A stretch of DNA of 64,000 nucleotides from Nocardiopsis sp. N85 (GTDB taxonomy: Bacteria; Actinomycetota; Actinomycetes; Streptosporangiales; Streptosporangiaceae), in contig NZ_JARBUT010000021.1 of NCBI RefSeq assembly GCF_028882275.1, positions 1 to 64,000 of the forward strand, in the 5' to 3' direction. Positions within the stretch are counted from its first letter, which is position 1; every line of letters starts with the position of its first letter. The notes beneath the pieces are model-generated. The model was not told the origin of the DNA. It saw only the letters and a list, made by a program, of their open reading frames with translations, and did not search any database. Shown piece by piece: positions 47,156 through 56,176 of this stretch. A program made the position numbers and the translations under genes.

Positions 47156-48234
47156 GGCATCCCGAACAGGCGCACGTCGACCTCCTCGAACGCCTCATGC
47201 CCGACCACCGCGTCGGCAAGAACGACAAGCCCATGAGCGGCTGCGGGTTCCTCCTCCTGGTCCTGCCGCTCGCCGTGATCCTCGGCCTCGTCCACGGTCT
47301 GGGTCTCGCCGCCGCCACCGAGGCCCACCTCAAGCGGGCCGCCTTCACGGCGGAGGGCCTCCCGGTCGAGGCGACCGTCCTCGAAGTCTCCTCCGGCCGG
47401 ATCGTGGTGGACTTCGAGACCGACGCCGGGGAGCGGCTGATCACCCGGGCGGACGGCCACCACCGGCCCACCCCCGACCGCACCGTCGAGGTGCTCCACC
47501 TCCCGGACGCCCCCTGGGTCGCGCAGACGGTCGACCACGAACCGTGGCCGGGGTGGCCCCTGGTCCTGACGGCCCCGCTCCTGCTCCTGGGGGTGTTCGC
47601 CCTCCACCACCGGAACGGTCTGCGGGCCGGTTGGTTCGTGCGCCGGTTCCGGGTCCACGTGCAGGGCCCGCCGCACCCTCCCCGACCCTTGGCGCCGCTC
47701 CTGACCATCGCCGCGGTCCTGACGGCGATCGCGATGGTGCCGGTCGCCGTGGTGGCGTTCACCGACCGGACGGCGGTGATCACGGCCCAGACGTCCTTCC
47801 TGCTCGTTCCCGTGCCCGCGCTGTCGGCGTGTGCGCTCATCGCGGCCGTCCGGGCCGGGCTGCGGTACGCCGAGGACCGCCCCGTGCGACGGTTCCCCCG
47901 CCCGTTCCGGCTGCTCCCCCCGGGCACGGCGCGCGGACTGTTCGCCGCGCTCATGGTCGCCCTGGCCGCCTCCCTGTTCCTGCTCGGCGGCTCGGCCACG
48001 GCACCCGACGCCTTGCGCGAACCGGTGGCGGGCACCGCGGAGGTGGCGGATGTCCGGGCCGCGGAGGGTGGGACGTTCGTGAAGCTCCGCTACGAGGTCG
48101 ACGGGATCGTCCACGAACAGGAGGTCCGCGTCGGAGAGGCCGCACTGGAACGGCTGTTGACGCGGGACACCGTGCCGGTCGAATGGGAGGCCGACGATCC
48201 CGCCCGGGTCCGGCTGAGAGGAGGGACCGAATGA
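47152..48234 (+). CDS. tandem membrane family member 4
   Basis: A 360-residue paralogue with helix GCGFLLLVLPLAVILGLVHG, first beta-domain LPVEATVLEVSSGRIVVDFE...TVEVLHLPDAPWVAQT, helices, RPFRLLPPGTARGLFAALMV, and a final domain GTAEVADVRAAEGGTFVKLR...VPVEWEADDPARVRL. It lacks the cysteines of members 1, 3 and 5, so the disulphide is not essential to the fold. Coupled by ATGA on both sides. Confidence 0.7.
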   Translation: MRHPEQAHVDLLERLMPDHRVGKNDKPMSGCGFLLLVLPLAVILGLVHGLGLAAATEAHLKRAAFTAEGLPVEATVLEVSSGRIVVDFETDAGERLITRADGHHRPTPDRTVEVLHLPDAPWVAQTVDHEPWPGWPLVLTAPLLLLGVFALHHRNGLRAGWFVRRFRVHVQGPPHPPRPLAPLLTIAAVLTAIAMVPVAVVAFTDRTAVITAQTSFLLVPVPALSACALIAAVRAGLRYAEDRPVRRFPRPFRLLPPGTARGLFAALMVALAASLFLLGGSATAPDALREPVAGTAEVADVRAAEGGTFVKLRYEVDGIVHEQEVRVGEAALERLLTRDTVPVEWEADDPARVRLRGGTE

Positions 48235-49280
48235 GCGCACGTCCCGACCGGCGACCCGCGCCGACGGCCGCGGACCTCTCCTGGCTGTGGTGGGTGCCCT
48301 TCCTCGTCGCGGCCCTCGCCCTGGTCACCGAGTTCCTGGCGGAGTGGGTGGTGCGGTGGTTCGCGGTGGTGCCCCGCCCCGCGCGGATCGTCGCCGTGCG
48401 CGACGGGGACCCCGTGGTGCTCGTCGATGTCGGCACCGGGACCCCGCTGGAGGCGCTCGCCCACGGCTCGCACACGTCCGGGGACCCGGTGGAGACCACC
48501 GTTCGGCACGTCCCGTTCGTACCGGAGGCGGTGGTACTGGGCGACCACGTGTCCCCCTGGCCGTTCGTCGTGCTCACCGTCCTCCTCTGCCTCGGGTCGC
48601 TCGCGGTGTGGGCCCCCTGGGGCCTGCGCGCCGCCTGGAACCTGCGCCGCCGACGCCCGCCCCGCAGCCGCCGCCGTCCCCACAAGGACCGGGACCGGGG
48701 GATCGACCTGTGGGGTCCGGTCCTGTCACGGGCGATCCCGGGGGCGGTGTGCGCGGTGGGCGGCGCGCTGCTGGGCGGATGGGGTCTGATCCGGGCCTCC
48801 GTGAGCGGGGAGTCCCCCGACCTCGGGGCGTTGGCATCGCTCTTCGCCGCCTGGCTGTTGCTGCCGCCCGGGATCGTCCTGGCGCTGCGGGCCCTGCTGC
48901 GCTACGCCGACCGCGCCCCCGTGCGCGTCGTCCCGGACCGGGTCCGGACCCTGCCCCCGAAGGTGGCTTCGACGGTCCTGGTCCTCGCCCTGGTCCTCAC
49001 GGCGCTGAGTCTCCCGGCCGGGTTCGGGTGGGACGCCTACCGGGAGCACCGCGCCATGGCCGTCACCGAGACCGGCACGGCCCTGGTCTCCGAGGTTCGG
49101 ACCAGGGACGACCGAGGCGCTTGCCGGGCCGAGGCCGACCTGCACCACACCGTCGCGGACCTGCCCTACCGGACGACGATCGACGTCGACTGCGCGGACG
49201 TGTCGCACCTCCGGAGCGAGCGACTCGTCCCGGTGGAGTGGTCCGTGACCCGGCCCGAACACGTGAGGTGGATCCGGTGA
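48231..49280 (+). CDS. tandem membrane family member 5
   Basis: A 349-residue paralogue: helix LWWVPFLVAALALVTEFLAE, beta-domain ARIVAVRDGDPVVLVDVGTG...VRHVPFVPEAVVLG, Arg-rich cytosolic loop (RRRRPPRSRRRPHKDRDRG), helices, and a last domain GTALVSEVRTRDDRGACRAE...VEWSVTRPEHVRWI with two cysteines. Start and stop overlap the neighbours by 4 bases. Confidence 0.7.
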   Translation: MSARPDRRPAPTAADLSWLWWVPFLVAALALVTEFLAEWVVRWFAVVPRPARIVAVRDGDPVVLVDVGTGTPLEALAHGSHTSGDPVETTVRHVPFVPEAVVLGDHVSPWPFVVLTVLLCLGSLAVWAPWGLRAAWNLRRRRPPRSRRRPHKDRDRGIDLWGPVLSRAIPGAVCAVGGALLGGWGLIRASVSGESPDLGALASLFAAWLLLPPGIVLALRALLRYADRAPVRVVPDRVRTLPPKVASTVLVLALVLTALSLPAGFGWDAYREHRAMAVTETGTALVSEVRTRDDRGACRAEADLHHTVADLPYRTTIDVDCADVSHLRSERLVPVEWSVTRPEHVRWIR

Positions 49281-50353
49281 ACCCGTCGGAGCACGATCAG
49301 CGGCTGATCGACTTCCTCCACCGCCTGAAACGGGAGCGCGGCCGGGCCGCGACACGTCGGCGGACCCGACGGGACCACGTCCCCACCCTGATCGCGGTCC
49401 TCCTCCTGGGGGGTCTGTTCGGTGCCCTGGTGTTCCTCGCCTCGGCCGAGACGGTCCGGCAGGTCGCCTTCGCCCACCACTCCCGCACCGTCGAGGCGAC
49501 CATCGTGGAGATCCGCCACGGCGAGCCGGTCGTGTCCCTGCGCACCGAGGCGGGCGAGGAGGCCACCGTCCTCGCCCATGGGACGTACCGGCACGGCGAC
49601 CCCGTCGAGGTCACCGTCCGCCACCTGGTCGATCACCCCGAACAGGCGGTCCTGGCCGACCACCGGTGGACCCCGTGGTGGGCGCTCGCCCTCGCGGTCG
49701 TGGTCCTCTTCGGCGTACACGCCCTGTGGGCGCCGACGGGGATCCGGGGCGGGTGGGCCTGGCGCCGGGCCAGGGTCCACGTCCAGGGCCCCGAACCGGG
49801 CGGGTGGACACCGCGCGCCCTCGTCGGCCCCGTCGCGGGCGCGACCCTGCTGTCGGTGGCGGCGATCGGTCTCGCCGCGCCGCCCTTCGCCCGGGGAGGA
49901 GTGCCGTCCCTGGCCACCGCCCCCGAGGGCCTCGTGCCGGTGGGGGTCGCGGCGATGTTCGTCGTCGGCGCGGGCACCGTGGTGGTCCAGGCCTGGTACC
50001 ACCGGACCGAGCGGGTCCCAGCGGCGCGCCCCCCGCGTCCGTTCCGTCTGGTGAGCGGTGGCGTGTTCTGGGTCCCCGCGCTGGTGGCGTGCGCGGTGTC
50101 GGTGATCGTCGTCCTCGTCTCCTGGCCCCTGGACGCCCTGGTCGAGTGGGAGCACCGGGAGGAGGGCGTCGCCGAGGTCATCGGGGTGACCTGCCGTTCC
50201 CAGGGGCGGGGGAGCTGCGCCGAGTACCTGGTCCTGCGCTACGAGGCCGACGGTCTGACCTACGTCGAGGAGGTCTCGGGCGACTTCGCCCCCGGTGGGG
50301 TCCCCGTCGTGTGGGACGCCGATGACCCCACACGGGTGCGGGTCATCGGATGA
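49277..50353 (+). CDS. tandem membrane family member 6
   Basis: A 358-residue paralogue and last of the array. It has a long charged N-terminal region (HDQRLIDFLHRLKRERGRAA), helix TLIAVLLLGGLFGALVFLAS, beta-domain TVEATIVEIRHGEPVVSLRT...VRHLVDHPEQAVLAD, helices, and a final domain GVAEVIGVTCRSQGRGSCAE...VPVVWDADDPTRVRVI with two cysteines. GTG start overlaps the previous stop. The convergent NUDIX gene ends 18 bases beyond. Confidence 0.7.
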   Translation: MNPSEHDQRLIDFLHRLKRERGRAATRRRTRRDHVPTLIAVLLLGGLFGALVFLASAETVRQVAFAHHSRTVEATIVEIRHGEPVVSLRTEAGEEATVLAHGTYRHGDPVEVTVRHLVDHPEQAVLADHRWTPWWALALAVVVLFGVHALWAPTGIRGGWAWRRARVHVQGPEPGGWTPRALVGPVAGATLLSVAAIGLAAPPFARGGVPSLATAPEGLVPVGVAAMFVVGAGTVVVQAWYHRTERVPAARPPRPFRLVSGGVFWVPALVACAVSVIVVLVSWPLDALVEWEHREEGVAEVIGVTCRSQGRGSCAEYLVLRYEADGLTYVEEVSGDFAPGGVPVVWDADDPTRVRVIG

Positions 50354-50371
50354 TCGCCGGCCCGGTGGTGG

Positions 50372-50869
50372 TCACAGGTCCCGGGCGGCGTCCAGCCCGA
50401 GTTCGACGATGTCGGTGATGAAGTAGTCGCCCGGGTCGCGTTCGTCGCGCAGCAGCGGCAGCCGCTCCTCGTCCACCCACATGAACTCGGTGTGCTTCTC
50501 CGGCTCCAGCCGGGGCGCGTCCAGGTCGCCCTCCACCCGCACCAGGTAGTCCACCTCGTGCCGGGTGACCCCGTCGCCCGGGTCCCAGTCGATGCGGAAC
50601 AGCTCGGCCACGACGGTGCGCAGCCGCCAGCCGGTCTCCTCCTCGACCTCGCGGACCAGCCCGGCCAGCATGGTCTCCCCGGACTCGACGTGCCCGCCGA
50701 CGATGTCCCAGCAGTGCGGGAACACCTTGCGGTGCGCGGACCGCCGCTGGGCGAAGATCCTCCCGTCGGGGGCGGCGATGATCGCGCCCGCCACGTGGAC
50801 GCGCCCGTCGGAGGTGTCGGGGAAGACGATCCCCGGCGCCACGTCGATGTCGTCGATCCCGTGTGTCAT
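50372..50869 (-). CDS. NUDIX hydrolase
   Basis: A 165-residue NUDIX-fold protein with a complete Nudix box, GGHVESGETMLAGLVREVEE (residues about 60-82), and typical start IIAAPDGRIFAQRRSAHR. It hydrolyses a nucleoside diphosphate linked to another group; the substrate cannot be read from sequence. The start ATG is chosen over the longer open frame because family similarity begins there. It is downstream of, and on the same strand as, the TetR gene. Confidence 0.85.
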   Translation of the reverse strand: MTHGIDDIDVAPGIVFPDTSDGRVHVAGAIIAAPDGRIFAQRRSAHRKVFPHCWDIVGGHVESGETMLAGLVREVEEETGWRLRTVVAELFRIDWDPGDGVTRHEVDYLVRVEGDLDAPRLEPEKHTEFMWVDEERLPLLRDERDPGDYFITDIVELGLDAARDL

Positions 50870-50897
50870 CGGCCCTCCCGTACGGTGTGCCCCCACC

Positions 50898-51563
50898 CTA
50901 CGGCTCCACCGCGCCCCCGTCCCCGCCGCCGCCCCGGTCTCGGCGGGGGAGCCGCAGGGTGAGGAGCCTGGCGCGCGGGGCCAGTCGGCCGGCCAGCTCG
51001 AACACGCCCTCCGTGCGCGAGCGGTCCTCGTCCAGCACCGAGAACAGGTTGACGCCCAGGTAGAACGTGATCGCCCCGTAGGCGACCTCCCGGGCGGGCA
51101 GCAGCCGGCCCAGCGCAGAACCGCCCACCACACGCTCCCACTCGTGCTCGATGAACGCGATCCACGGTTCGGCCCGGTCCCGGATCTCCTCGCGCAGCTC
51201 GGGTTTGGTCACCGCCGCCGCCACCAGCTCGGAGAACTCGGTGATGTAGCCGCGTTCCAGGTCGGTGCGGTAGATGCGGGTGGCCGCCTCCACCAGTTCC
51301 TCCAGGGTGCGGGCCTCGGCGACGAGTTCCCGGTACATGGCCATGCGCTCCGCGCTGGACCGGTCCAGCGCGGCCAGCAGCAGTCGGTCGACCCCGCCGA
51401 AGTGGTAGAAGACCAGCGCCGAGTTGGCCTCGGCGCGCGCGGCGATGGCGCGGGCCGACGCCCCGGCGTAGCCCTCCTCGCGCAGCACCTCGGTGGCCGC
51501 GCCGATCAGTCGTTCCCGGGTCTCCTCACTGCTCCGCCGCCCGCCGCCACCGCTCTTGGCCAT
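50898..51563 (-). CDS. TetR-family transcriptional regulator
   Basis: A 221-residue regulator. The N-terminal helix-turn-helix is at about residues 18-64 (RLIGAATEVLREEGYAGASA, ALVFYHFGGVDRLLLAAL); the rest is the helical ligand and dimer domain, with a Gly/Arg-rich tail. It is divergent from a membrane-enzyme operon, and a perfect palindrome lies in the 95-base gap, so it most likely represses itself and that operon until a hydrophobic ligand binds. Confidence 0.88.
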   Translation of the reverse strand: MAKSGGGGRRSSEETRERLIGAATEVLREEGYAGASARAIAARAEANSALVFYHFGGVDRLLLAALDRSSAERMAMYRELVAEARTLEELVEAATRIYRTDLERGYITEFSELVAAAVTKPELREEIRDRAEPWIAFIEHEWERVVGGSALGRLLPAREVAYGAITFYLGVNLFSVLDEDRSRTEGVFELAGRLAPRARLLTLRLPRRDRGGGGDGGAVEP

Positions 51564-51602
51564 GCCCTCACCCCTCCGGCTGTTCCGATGTACTTCATCA
51601 TA

Positions 51603-51639
51603 CGGTTTAATCGAGTGATTAAACCGGTTGATTCAACCG
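51603..51639. promoter_or_regulatory. TetR operator: overlapping perfect palindromes
   Basis: CGGTTTAATC and its exact complement GATTAAACCG are separated by 4 bases (51603-51626). A second perfect palindrome, CGGTTGA-T-TCAACCG, overlaps its right end (51625-51639). It lies directly between the TetR start (51563) and the GTG of the next operon (51659), so occupancy would block both promoters. Confidence 0.8.
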
Positions 51640-51658
51640 ATCGATGAAGGAGTTCGCC

Positions 51659-52591
51659 GTGTCCGAGAATCCCCTGACCAGCGGTTCGCGCTGGTTGCTC
51701 GCCGGGCTGATCCTGATCCTGCCGATCACGGTGCTCGTGATCCGGGTGACCCACTGGGGCATGCTCGACCAGACCGCCCTCTTCTACCTGGGGCTGCCCA
51801 CCGCGATCGCCCTCCTCGTGGTGTTCACCGCCCGCCCCAAGAGCGGCACCGGCGTCTCCATGGCGGCCCTCACCGTCGTCCTCGCCATGGCCGCCCTCCT
51901 CCTCGGCGAGGGCATGGTGTGCCTGATCATCGCCGCACCCCTGCTCTACGGCATGATCGCGATCGTCTCCGGGATCGCCTCGCTCATCGCCCGCGGCGGT
52001 CGCGGCTCCCAGCAGGCCCTGTTCGCCGTCCCGCTCCTGTTCGTCCTCACCCTGGAAGGCGTCGCCGGGATCACCTTCCTGCCCCGCGCCGACCAGGGCG
52101 AGGGCTCCGTGTTCGTCGACGCCGCCCCCGTCGACGTCGCGTCCGCGCTGGCCGCCCCGCCCGCCTACGGCCCCTTCGAGGCCCCGTTCCTGCGCGCCGT
52201 CCCCTTCCCCGAACCGGTCGCCGCCACCGGCACCGGCCTGGCCGTCGGCGACACCCGCGCCGTCGAGTTCACGCCGCGCACCACCTTCCAGATCGGTTCC
52301 GAGCCCACCCCGCGCCACCTCGACCTGGAGATCGTCGAGAGCGAGGTCCGCGCCGACGGCGGCCGCGTCGTGTTCGAGGTCGCCGAGGACGCCACGTTCG
52401 CCCGGTGGATGGACATGCACCGCGCCACCGCCACCTGGACGGCCGAGGCCGACGGCACCCGCATGACCTGGACCATCGACTACGACCGCACCTACGAACC
52501 CTCCTGGTACTTCGGTCCGATCCAGGCCTACGCCACCGACCTGGCCGCCGGCTACCTCGCCGACACCTTCGCCGACGAGGCCCTGCGATGA
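51659..52591 (+). CDS. membrane protein with C-terminal extracytoplasmic domain
   Basis: A 310-residue protein. Residues about 10-120 form four transmembrane helices (WLLAGLILILPITVLVIRVT; IALLVVFTARP; AALTVVLAMAALLLGEGM; IIAAPLLYGMIAIVSGIASL), then another (FAVPLLFVLTLEGVAGITFL), followed by a soluble domain to the end with a SRPBCC/START-like look (TTFQIGSEPTPRHLDLEIVE, RMTWTIDYDRTYEPSWYFGP). The GTG start (SENPLTSG) is preferred over ATG 51644, as AAGGAG lies 6 bases before it. It overlaps the next gene by ATGA. It is the first gene controlled by the TetR operator. Confidence 0.7.
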   Translation: MSENPLTSGSRWLLAGLILILPITVLVIRVTHWGMLDQTALFYLGLPTAIALLVVFTARPKSGTGVSMAALTVVLAMAALLLGEGMVCLIIAAPLLYGMIAIVSGIASLIARGGRGSQQALFAVPLLFVLTLEGVAGITFLPRADQGEGSVFVDAAPVDVASALAAPPAYGPFEAPFLRAVPFPEPVAATGTGLAVGDTRAVEFTPRTTFQIGSEPTPRHLDLEIVESEVRADGGRVVFEVAEDATFARWMDMHRATATWTAEADGTRMTWTIDYDRTYEPSWYFGPIQAYATDLAAGYLADTFADEALR

Positions 52592-53859
52592 ACCCCGAAC
52601 TCCCCGCCCTCCTGGTCCGGAGCGTCGGCCTGCTCGCCCCGCTGGTCCCGCTCGTCGGACTGTGCCTGTGGCGGGCGCCCCGACCGCGTGAGACCGCCGG
52701 AATGATCGTCTCCACCTCCTGGGCCCTGCTCACCCTCATCCCGCTCAACCTCTACGCGGTGCGCGTCGGCTGGTGGTCCTTCCACGCGGAGGGCGCCGTG
52801 TGGGCGGGCCTGCCCGTCGACCTGCTCCTCGCCTGGGCCCTGCTGTGGGGCGCGCTGCCCGCGCTCATGCTCCGGTTCCTCCCGGTGCCGCTGCTCACCG
52901 CGCTGCTCGTGTGGGTGGACATCATCGTCATGCCGCTCGCCGAACCCGTCGTCGTGCTGCACGGCACCTGGCTCATGGGCGAGTTCGTCGGCTCGGCGCT
53001 GTGCCTCATCCCCGCGCTCATGCTCGCCCACTGGACCCGGCGGAGGCGGGCCGTACCGGCGCGCGTGTGGGCCCAGGCCGTGCTCTCCTTCGGGCTGATG
53101 GTGGTGCTTCCGCTCGCGGTCGTCGGCGTCCTGCCCGGGGCGGAGGTCGCCGTCCCCGGTGGGGTGCCCGTCGCCCTCCAGCTCTTCGCCGTGGCCGCCC
53201 TGCCCGGCCTGGCCGCCGCCCGCGAGTTCGCCCGGGTCGGGAACGGCACCCCGCTGCCCTACGACCCGCCGGAACGCCTGGTGACCAGCGGCCCCTACGC
53301 CTACCTGCGCAACCCCATGCAGACCACCATCGTCGCCGTGTACCTGGTCCTGGCCCTGGTCTTCGCCGACCCCCGCCTCCTCGTCGGCGCCGCGGCCGCG
53401 TTCGCCTACGGGGCCGGGTTCGCCACCTGGCACGAGGGCGACGGGCTGCGCACGACCTTCGGCGACGACTGGGACCACTACCGCCGGGGGGTGCGCGCCT
53501 GGATCCCCCGCCGGCGCCCCTGGCCCGACCGGGCGCGCGGCACCCTGTACGTCGCGGCCGACTGCTCCATGTGCCGGGGCCTCGGGGCGTGGATCCGCGC
53601 CCGCGGGCCGATCGCCCTCACCCTCCGGCCCGCTCACGAACACCCCGAGGTGCTCCACCGGCTCACCTACGAGAACCCCGACGGGGTCCGCTGGAGCGGG
53701 GTGTCCGCGCTGGCCCGCGCCCTGGACCACCTGAACCTGGGATGGGCGTTCCTCGGCTGGGCCCTGGACCTGCCGGTTTTGCGGCACTTCGCGCAACTGT
53801 GCGCCGACGCCTTCGGGGCCGGGCCCCGGCCCTCCCGGGTCCTCGAACCCGCCCCCTGA
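52588..53859 (+). CDS. isoprenylcysteine methyltransferase-like membrane enzyme fused to a thiol-oxidoreductase-like domain
   Basis: A 423-residue fusion. About 300 N-terminal residues form eight or more helices and end in the ICMT/PEMT signature RLVTSGPYAYLRNPMQTTIV with FATWHEGDGLRTTFGDDWDHYRRGVRAW, the SAM-binding part of membrane methyltransferases. Residues about 320-420 resemble DCC1/thiol-disulphide oxidoreductases: TLYVAADCSMCRGLGAWIRA, with a CxxC in a thioredoxin-like start. It may methylate or redox-modify a membrane substrate. ATGA coupling to the previous gene makes these a two-gene TetR-controlled operon. Confidence 0.7.
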   Translation: MNPELPALLVRSVGLLAPLVPLVGLCLWRAPRPRETAGMIVSTSWALLTLIPLNLYAVRVGWWSFHAEGAVWAGLPVDLLLAWALLWGALPALMLRFLPVPLLTALLVWVDIIVMPLAEPVVVLHGTWLMGEFVGSALCLIPALMLAHWTRRRRAVPARVWAQAVLSFGLMVVLPLAVVGVLPGAEVAVPGGVPVALQLFAVAALPGLAAAREFARVGNGTPLPYDPPERLVTSGPYAYLRNPMQTTIVAVYLVLALVFADPRLLVGAAAAFAYGAGFATWHEGDGLRTTFGDDWDHYRRGVRAWIPRRRPWPDRARGTLYVAADCSMCRGLGAWIRARGPIALTLRPAHEHPEVLHRLTYENPDGVRWSGVSALARALDHLNLGWAFLGWALDLPVLRHFAQLCADAFGAGPRPSRVLEPAP

Positions 53860-53955
53860 CGCCCGGAGTCCCCGCCGTTATGCTCGGTCGGGCCGGTCGC
53901 CGTCGGGACGCGCCGGCCCCGAACCCGTTCGCCCCCCGACGGTACGAGGACCTCC

Positions 53956-56112
53956 ATGGAAGAACAGGCCATGCTCGCGCGGGACCTGGTCCTGCGCGTC
54001 TGTGCCGGCGCGACCGAGCTCGACCCGCACTGGATCCGGGTCGACGGCAAGGTCACCACGCCGTTCCTGGTGCCCCGTGACCGCAATCTCGTGCGCGCCG
54101 TCATCGCGTCGGGGCGGGCCATGGGGGTGGAACGGCTGCTGGTGTGCCGGACCCGGCCCGAGTTCTCCTACGAACCCGTCACCGAGATCCCCCTCGACAC
54201 CGACACCCTCATCGACCTGGTGCGCGGATGGGGACCGCACCCGACCGACTTCCTGGTGTGCGTCGAGGACTTCTCGGCGGCCGTCCTCATCACCGCCGAC
54301 GACCTGACCATCGCCGCGGGCCCGGCCGACTTCGTGCGCGAACTCGTGGGCGCCGACATCCCCCAGGCCCGTTCGCACTTCGCCTCCCGCGCCGAGATCG
54401 AGAAGACCCCGGAACTGGTCCGCGCGGCCCGGCTCTACCGCTGCGCCGGCACGGATCCGAAGCGCGTGCCCGGACCCGACCTCCACGAACGCCTCGCCGC
54501 CCACGGTGACCGGTTCAGACGGGGATCGCCCAAGGCCGCCCGCGCGCTGCGCGCTCTGCGCGGGGCATGGGGGTGGGCGGCGCTGGGAGTGGCGGCCATC
54601 GCTCCGATCGCGGTCTCCGCCATCGCGGCCCCGGTGCTTCCGGTGGTGATCACGCTCTTCGTGGTGCTGTTCCAGCTGGCGCTGATCGCCCGCTCCCGCA
54701 CCGTGTCCTTCGCGACCCTCCTGCGGACCGCCGCCCTGGGGGCGATCCTGCTGTGGCCGCTGGCCCTGATCGAGGGAGCCGTCAACGAGGCGGTGGGGAG
54801 CGAGCCCCTGGGGGTGGTCGGCTACACCTACGTGGCCGTCACCGTCGAGGAGATCGGCACGCTCCTGCCGCTCGCGCTCCTGCCCCTGGTCGCCCTCCGG
54901 CGGGCCCGGCGTCTCGCCGCCGTCGACTTCGCGCTGCTGGCCGCCGCCTCGGGGGCGGGCTTCCAGCTCGCGGAGCACCTCGTCACCGCGCTCACGGTGG
55001 GCGGCACCGGGGGAGGAGGGTGGTTCCTGCCGGGGGGCAGCGGTGTCATGGACCGGGAGACCGGCGCGGTGGTCGCGGTGTTCTCGGGGCACGCGGTGAC
55101 CACGGGCCTCGTCGGCGCGGCCCTCGGCCTGGCGATCGTCGGAGGGGGACGACGACTGTGGCTGCTGCCGCCGCTCGCCTTCGTCCTGGCGTTCCTGGAA
55201 CACCTCAACCTCAACGCGCTCCTGGCGGGCGCGGCCCTGCACCCGGCCTCGGGCGTGGTGCTGAACCTGCTCGGCGGAGGCGCGCTCACCCCGTTCCTCC
55301 TGGTGGCGCTGCTGGTCTGCGCGGTGGCGCTGGACTACCGGCTCATCGCGACCGCGGCCGAGAGCACCCCGCCGCTGCCGGGGCTGCCGCCGCTCGCCGG
55401 GCTGCGCCGCCGGGCGCGCGGCCGGGCCGTTGCGACACGGGTCCGGGTGCCGGGGGACATCGCGCCGGGGTTCCGCCGCGCCGCCCTGGCCTGGGCGGAA
55501 CTGCCGGTCACGCTCACCACCACGCTGTCGATGATCGTCCACGAGCTCGCGGCCGCCACCATCGCCGCCCGACGGGGACCGGCGACCCTCGGCGACACCT
55601 GGCGGTTCCTGCGAGAGCGCCGTGCGAACGCCATGGGCGAGGCCCGCTCGGCGGGGCGGCCCTGGCGGCACCACCCGTCCCAGAGGGAACTCACCCGCAC
55701 CGCCCGGGACCTGGCCCGACGCCTGGGTCTGGCGGCCACCGGCGGGGTCACCGCCCTGACCGCGTCGGCGGCGGTGTCCGTGGCCGTCGTCCCGGCGATG
55801 GCCCCCCACGCCCCGGCGGGCGAACCCGGCTACGCCCTGCTCGCCCTGGACCGCCTCCAGGGGTGGTTCGCGCTCGCGTCGACGTCGGAGACCGTATGGG
55901 CGACGCTCCTGCTGGCCTCGGTGTTCATCCTGCTGCTCTCCGGCAACGGCGTTCCGCACGTCCACCCGCACATGCGCGACTTCCTGCGCTCGCCCACCGC
56001 CAACACCGGCGCGGTCCTGGGCATGTTGGCCCCCGGCCAGGTCGCCTACGCCGCCGTCGGTCTCGTCGGCCTGCTGCTCCCGCGCGCCGTCGACCGTCTC
56101 CTCGTCCGCTGA
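53956..56112 (+). CDS. large membrane protein with PrsW-like protease core
   Basis: A 718-residue protein. A soluble N-terminal domain (1-200, RVDGKVTTPFLVPRDRNLVR, HPTDFLVCVEDFSAAVLITA) precedes a membrane core with about ten helices. The core shows the PrsW/CPBP-like order of acid and His motifs: TVEEIGTLLPLALL, GFQLAEHLVTAL, FSGHAVTTGLVGAALG and FLEHLNLNALLAGA. That suggests an intramembrane peptidase of the PrsW type. A charged region (600-650) and two further helices close the protein. The N-terminal domain is not one I recognise. It is monocistronic with a terminator hairpin 20 bases beyond the stop. Confidence 0.6.
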   Translation: MEEQAMLARDLVLRVCAGATELDPHWIRVDGKVTTPFLVPRDRNLVRAVIASGRAMGVERLLVCRTRPEFSYEPVTEIPLDTDTLIDLVRGWGPHPTDFLVCVEDFSAAVLITADDLTIAAGPADFVRELVGADIPQARSHFASRAEIEKTPELVRAARLYRCAGTDPKRVPGPDLHERLAAHGDRFRRGSPKAARALRALRGAWGWAALGVAAIAPIAVSAIAAPVLPVVITLFVVLFQLALIARSRTVSFATLLRTAALGAILLWPLALIEGAVNEAVGSEPLGVVGYTYVAVTVEEIGTLLPLALLPLVALRRARRLAAVDFALLAAASGAGFQLAEHLVTALTVGGTGGGGWFLPGGSGVMDRETGAVVAVFSGHAVTTGLVGAALGLAIVGGGRRLWLLPPLAFVLAFLEHLNLNALLAGAALHPASGVVLNLLGGGALTPFLLVALLVCAVALDYRLIATAAESTPPLPGLPPLAGLRRRARGRAVATRVRVPGDIAPGFRRAALAWAELPVTLTTTLSMIVHELAAATIAARRGPATLGDTWRFLRERRANAMGEARSAGRPWRHHPSQRELTRTARDLARRLGLAATGGVTALTASAAVSVAVVPAMAPHAPAGEPGYALLALDRLQGWFALASTSETVWATLLLASVFILLLSGNGVPHVHPHMRDFLRSPTANTGAVLGMLAPGQVAYAAVGLVGLLLPRAVDRLLVR

Positions 56113-56132
56113 ACCTCCGACACGCCCGGCCT

Positions 56133-56155
56133 CGACCCTCGTGGAGCGAGGGTCG
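56133..56155 (+). terminator. hairpin after the PrsW-like gene
   Basis: Perfect 9-base arms CGACCCTCG and CGAGGGTCG with a 5-base loop, 20 bases after the stop codon. Confidence 0.65.
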
Positions 56156-56176
56156 CGAGTGTAGACTGAAAGAGAG

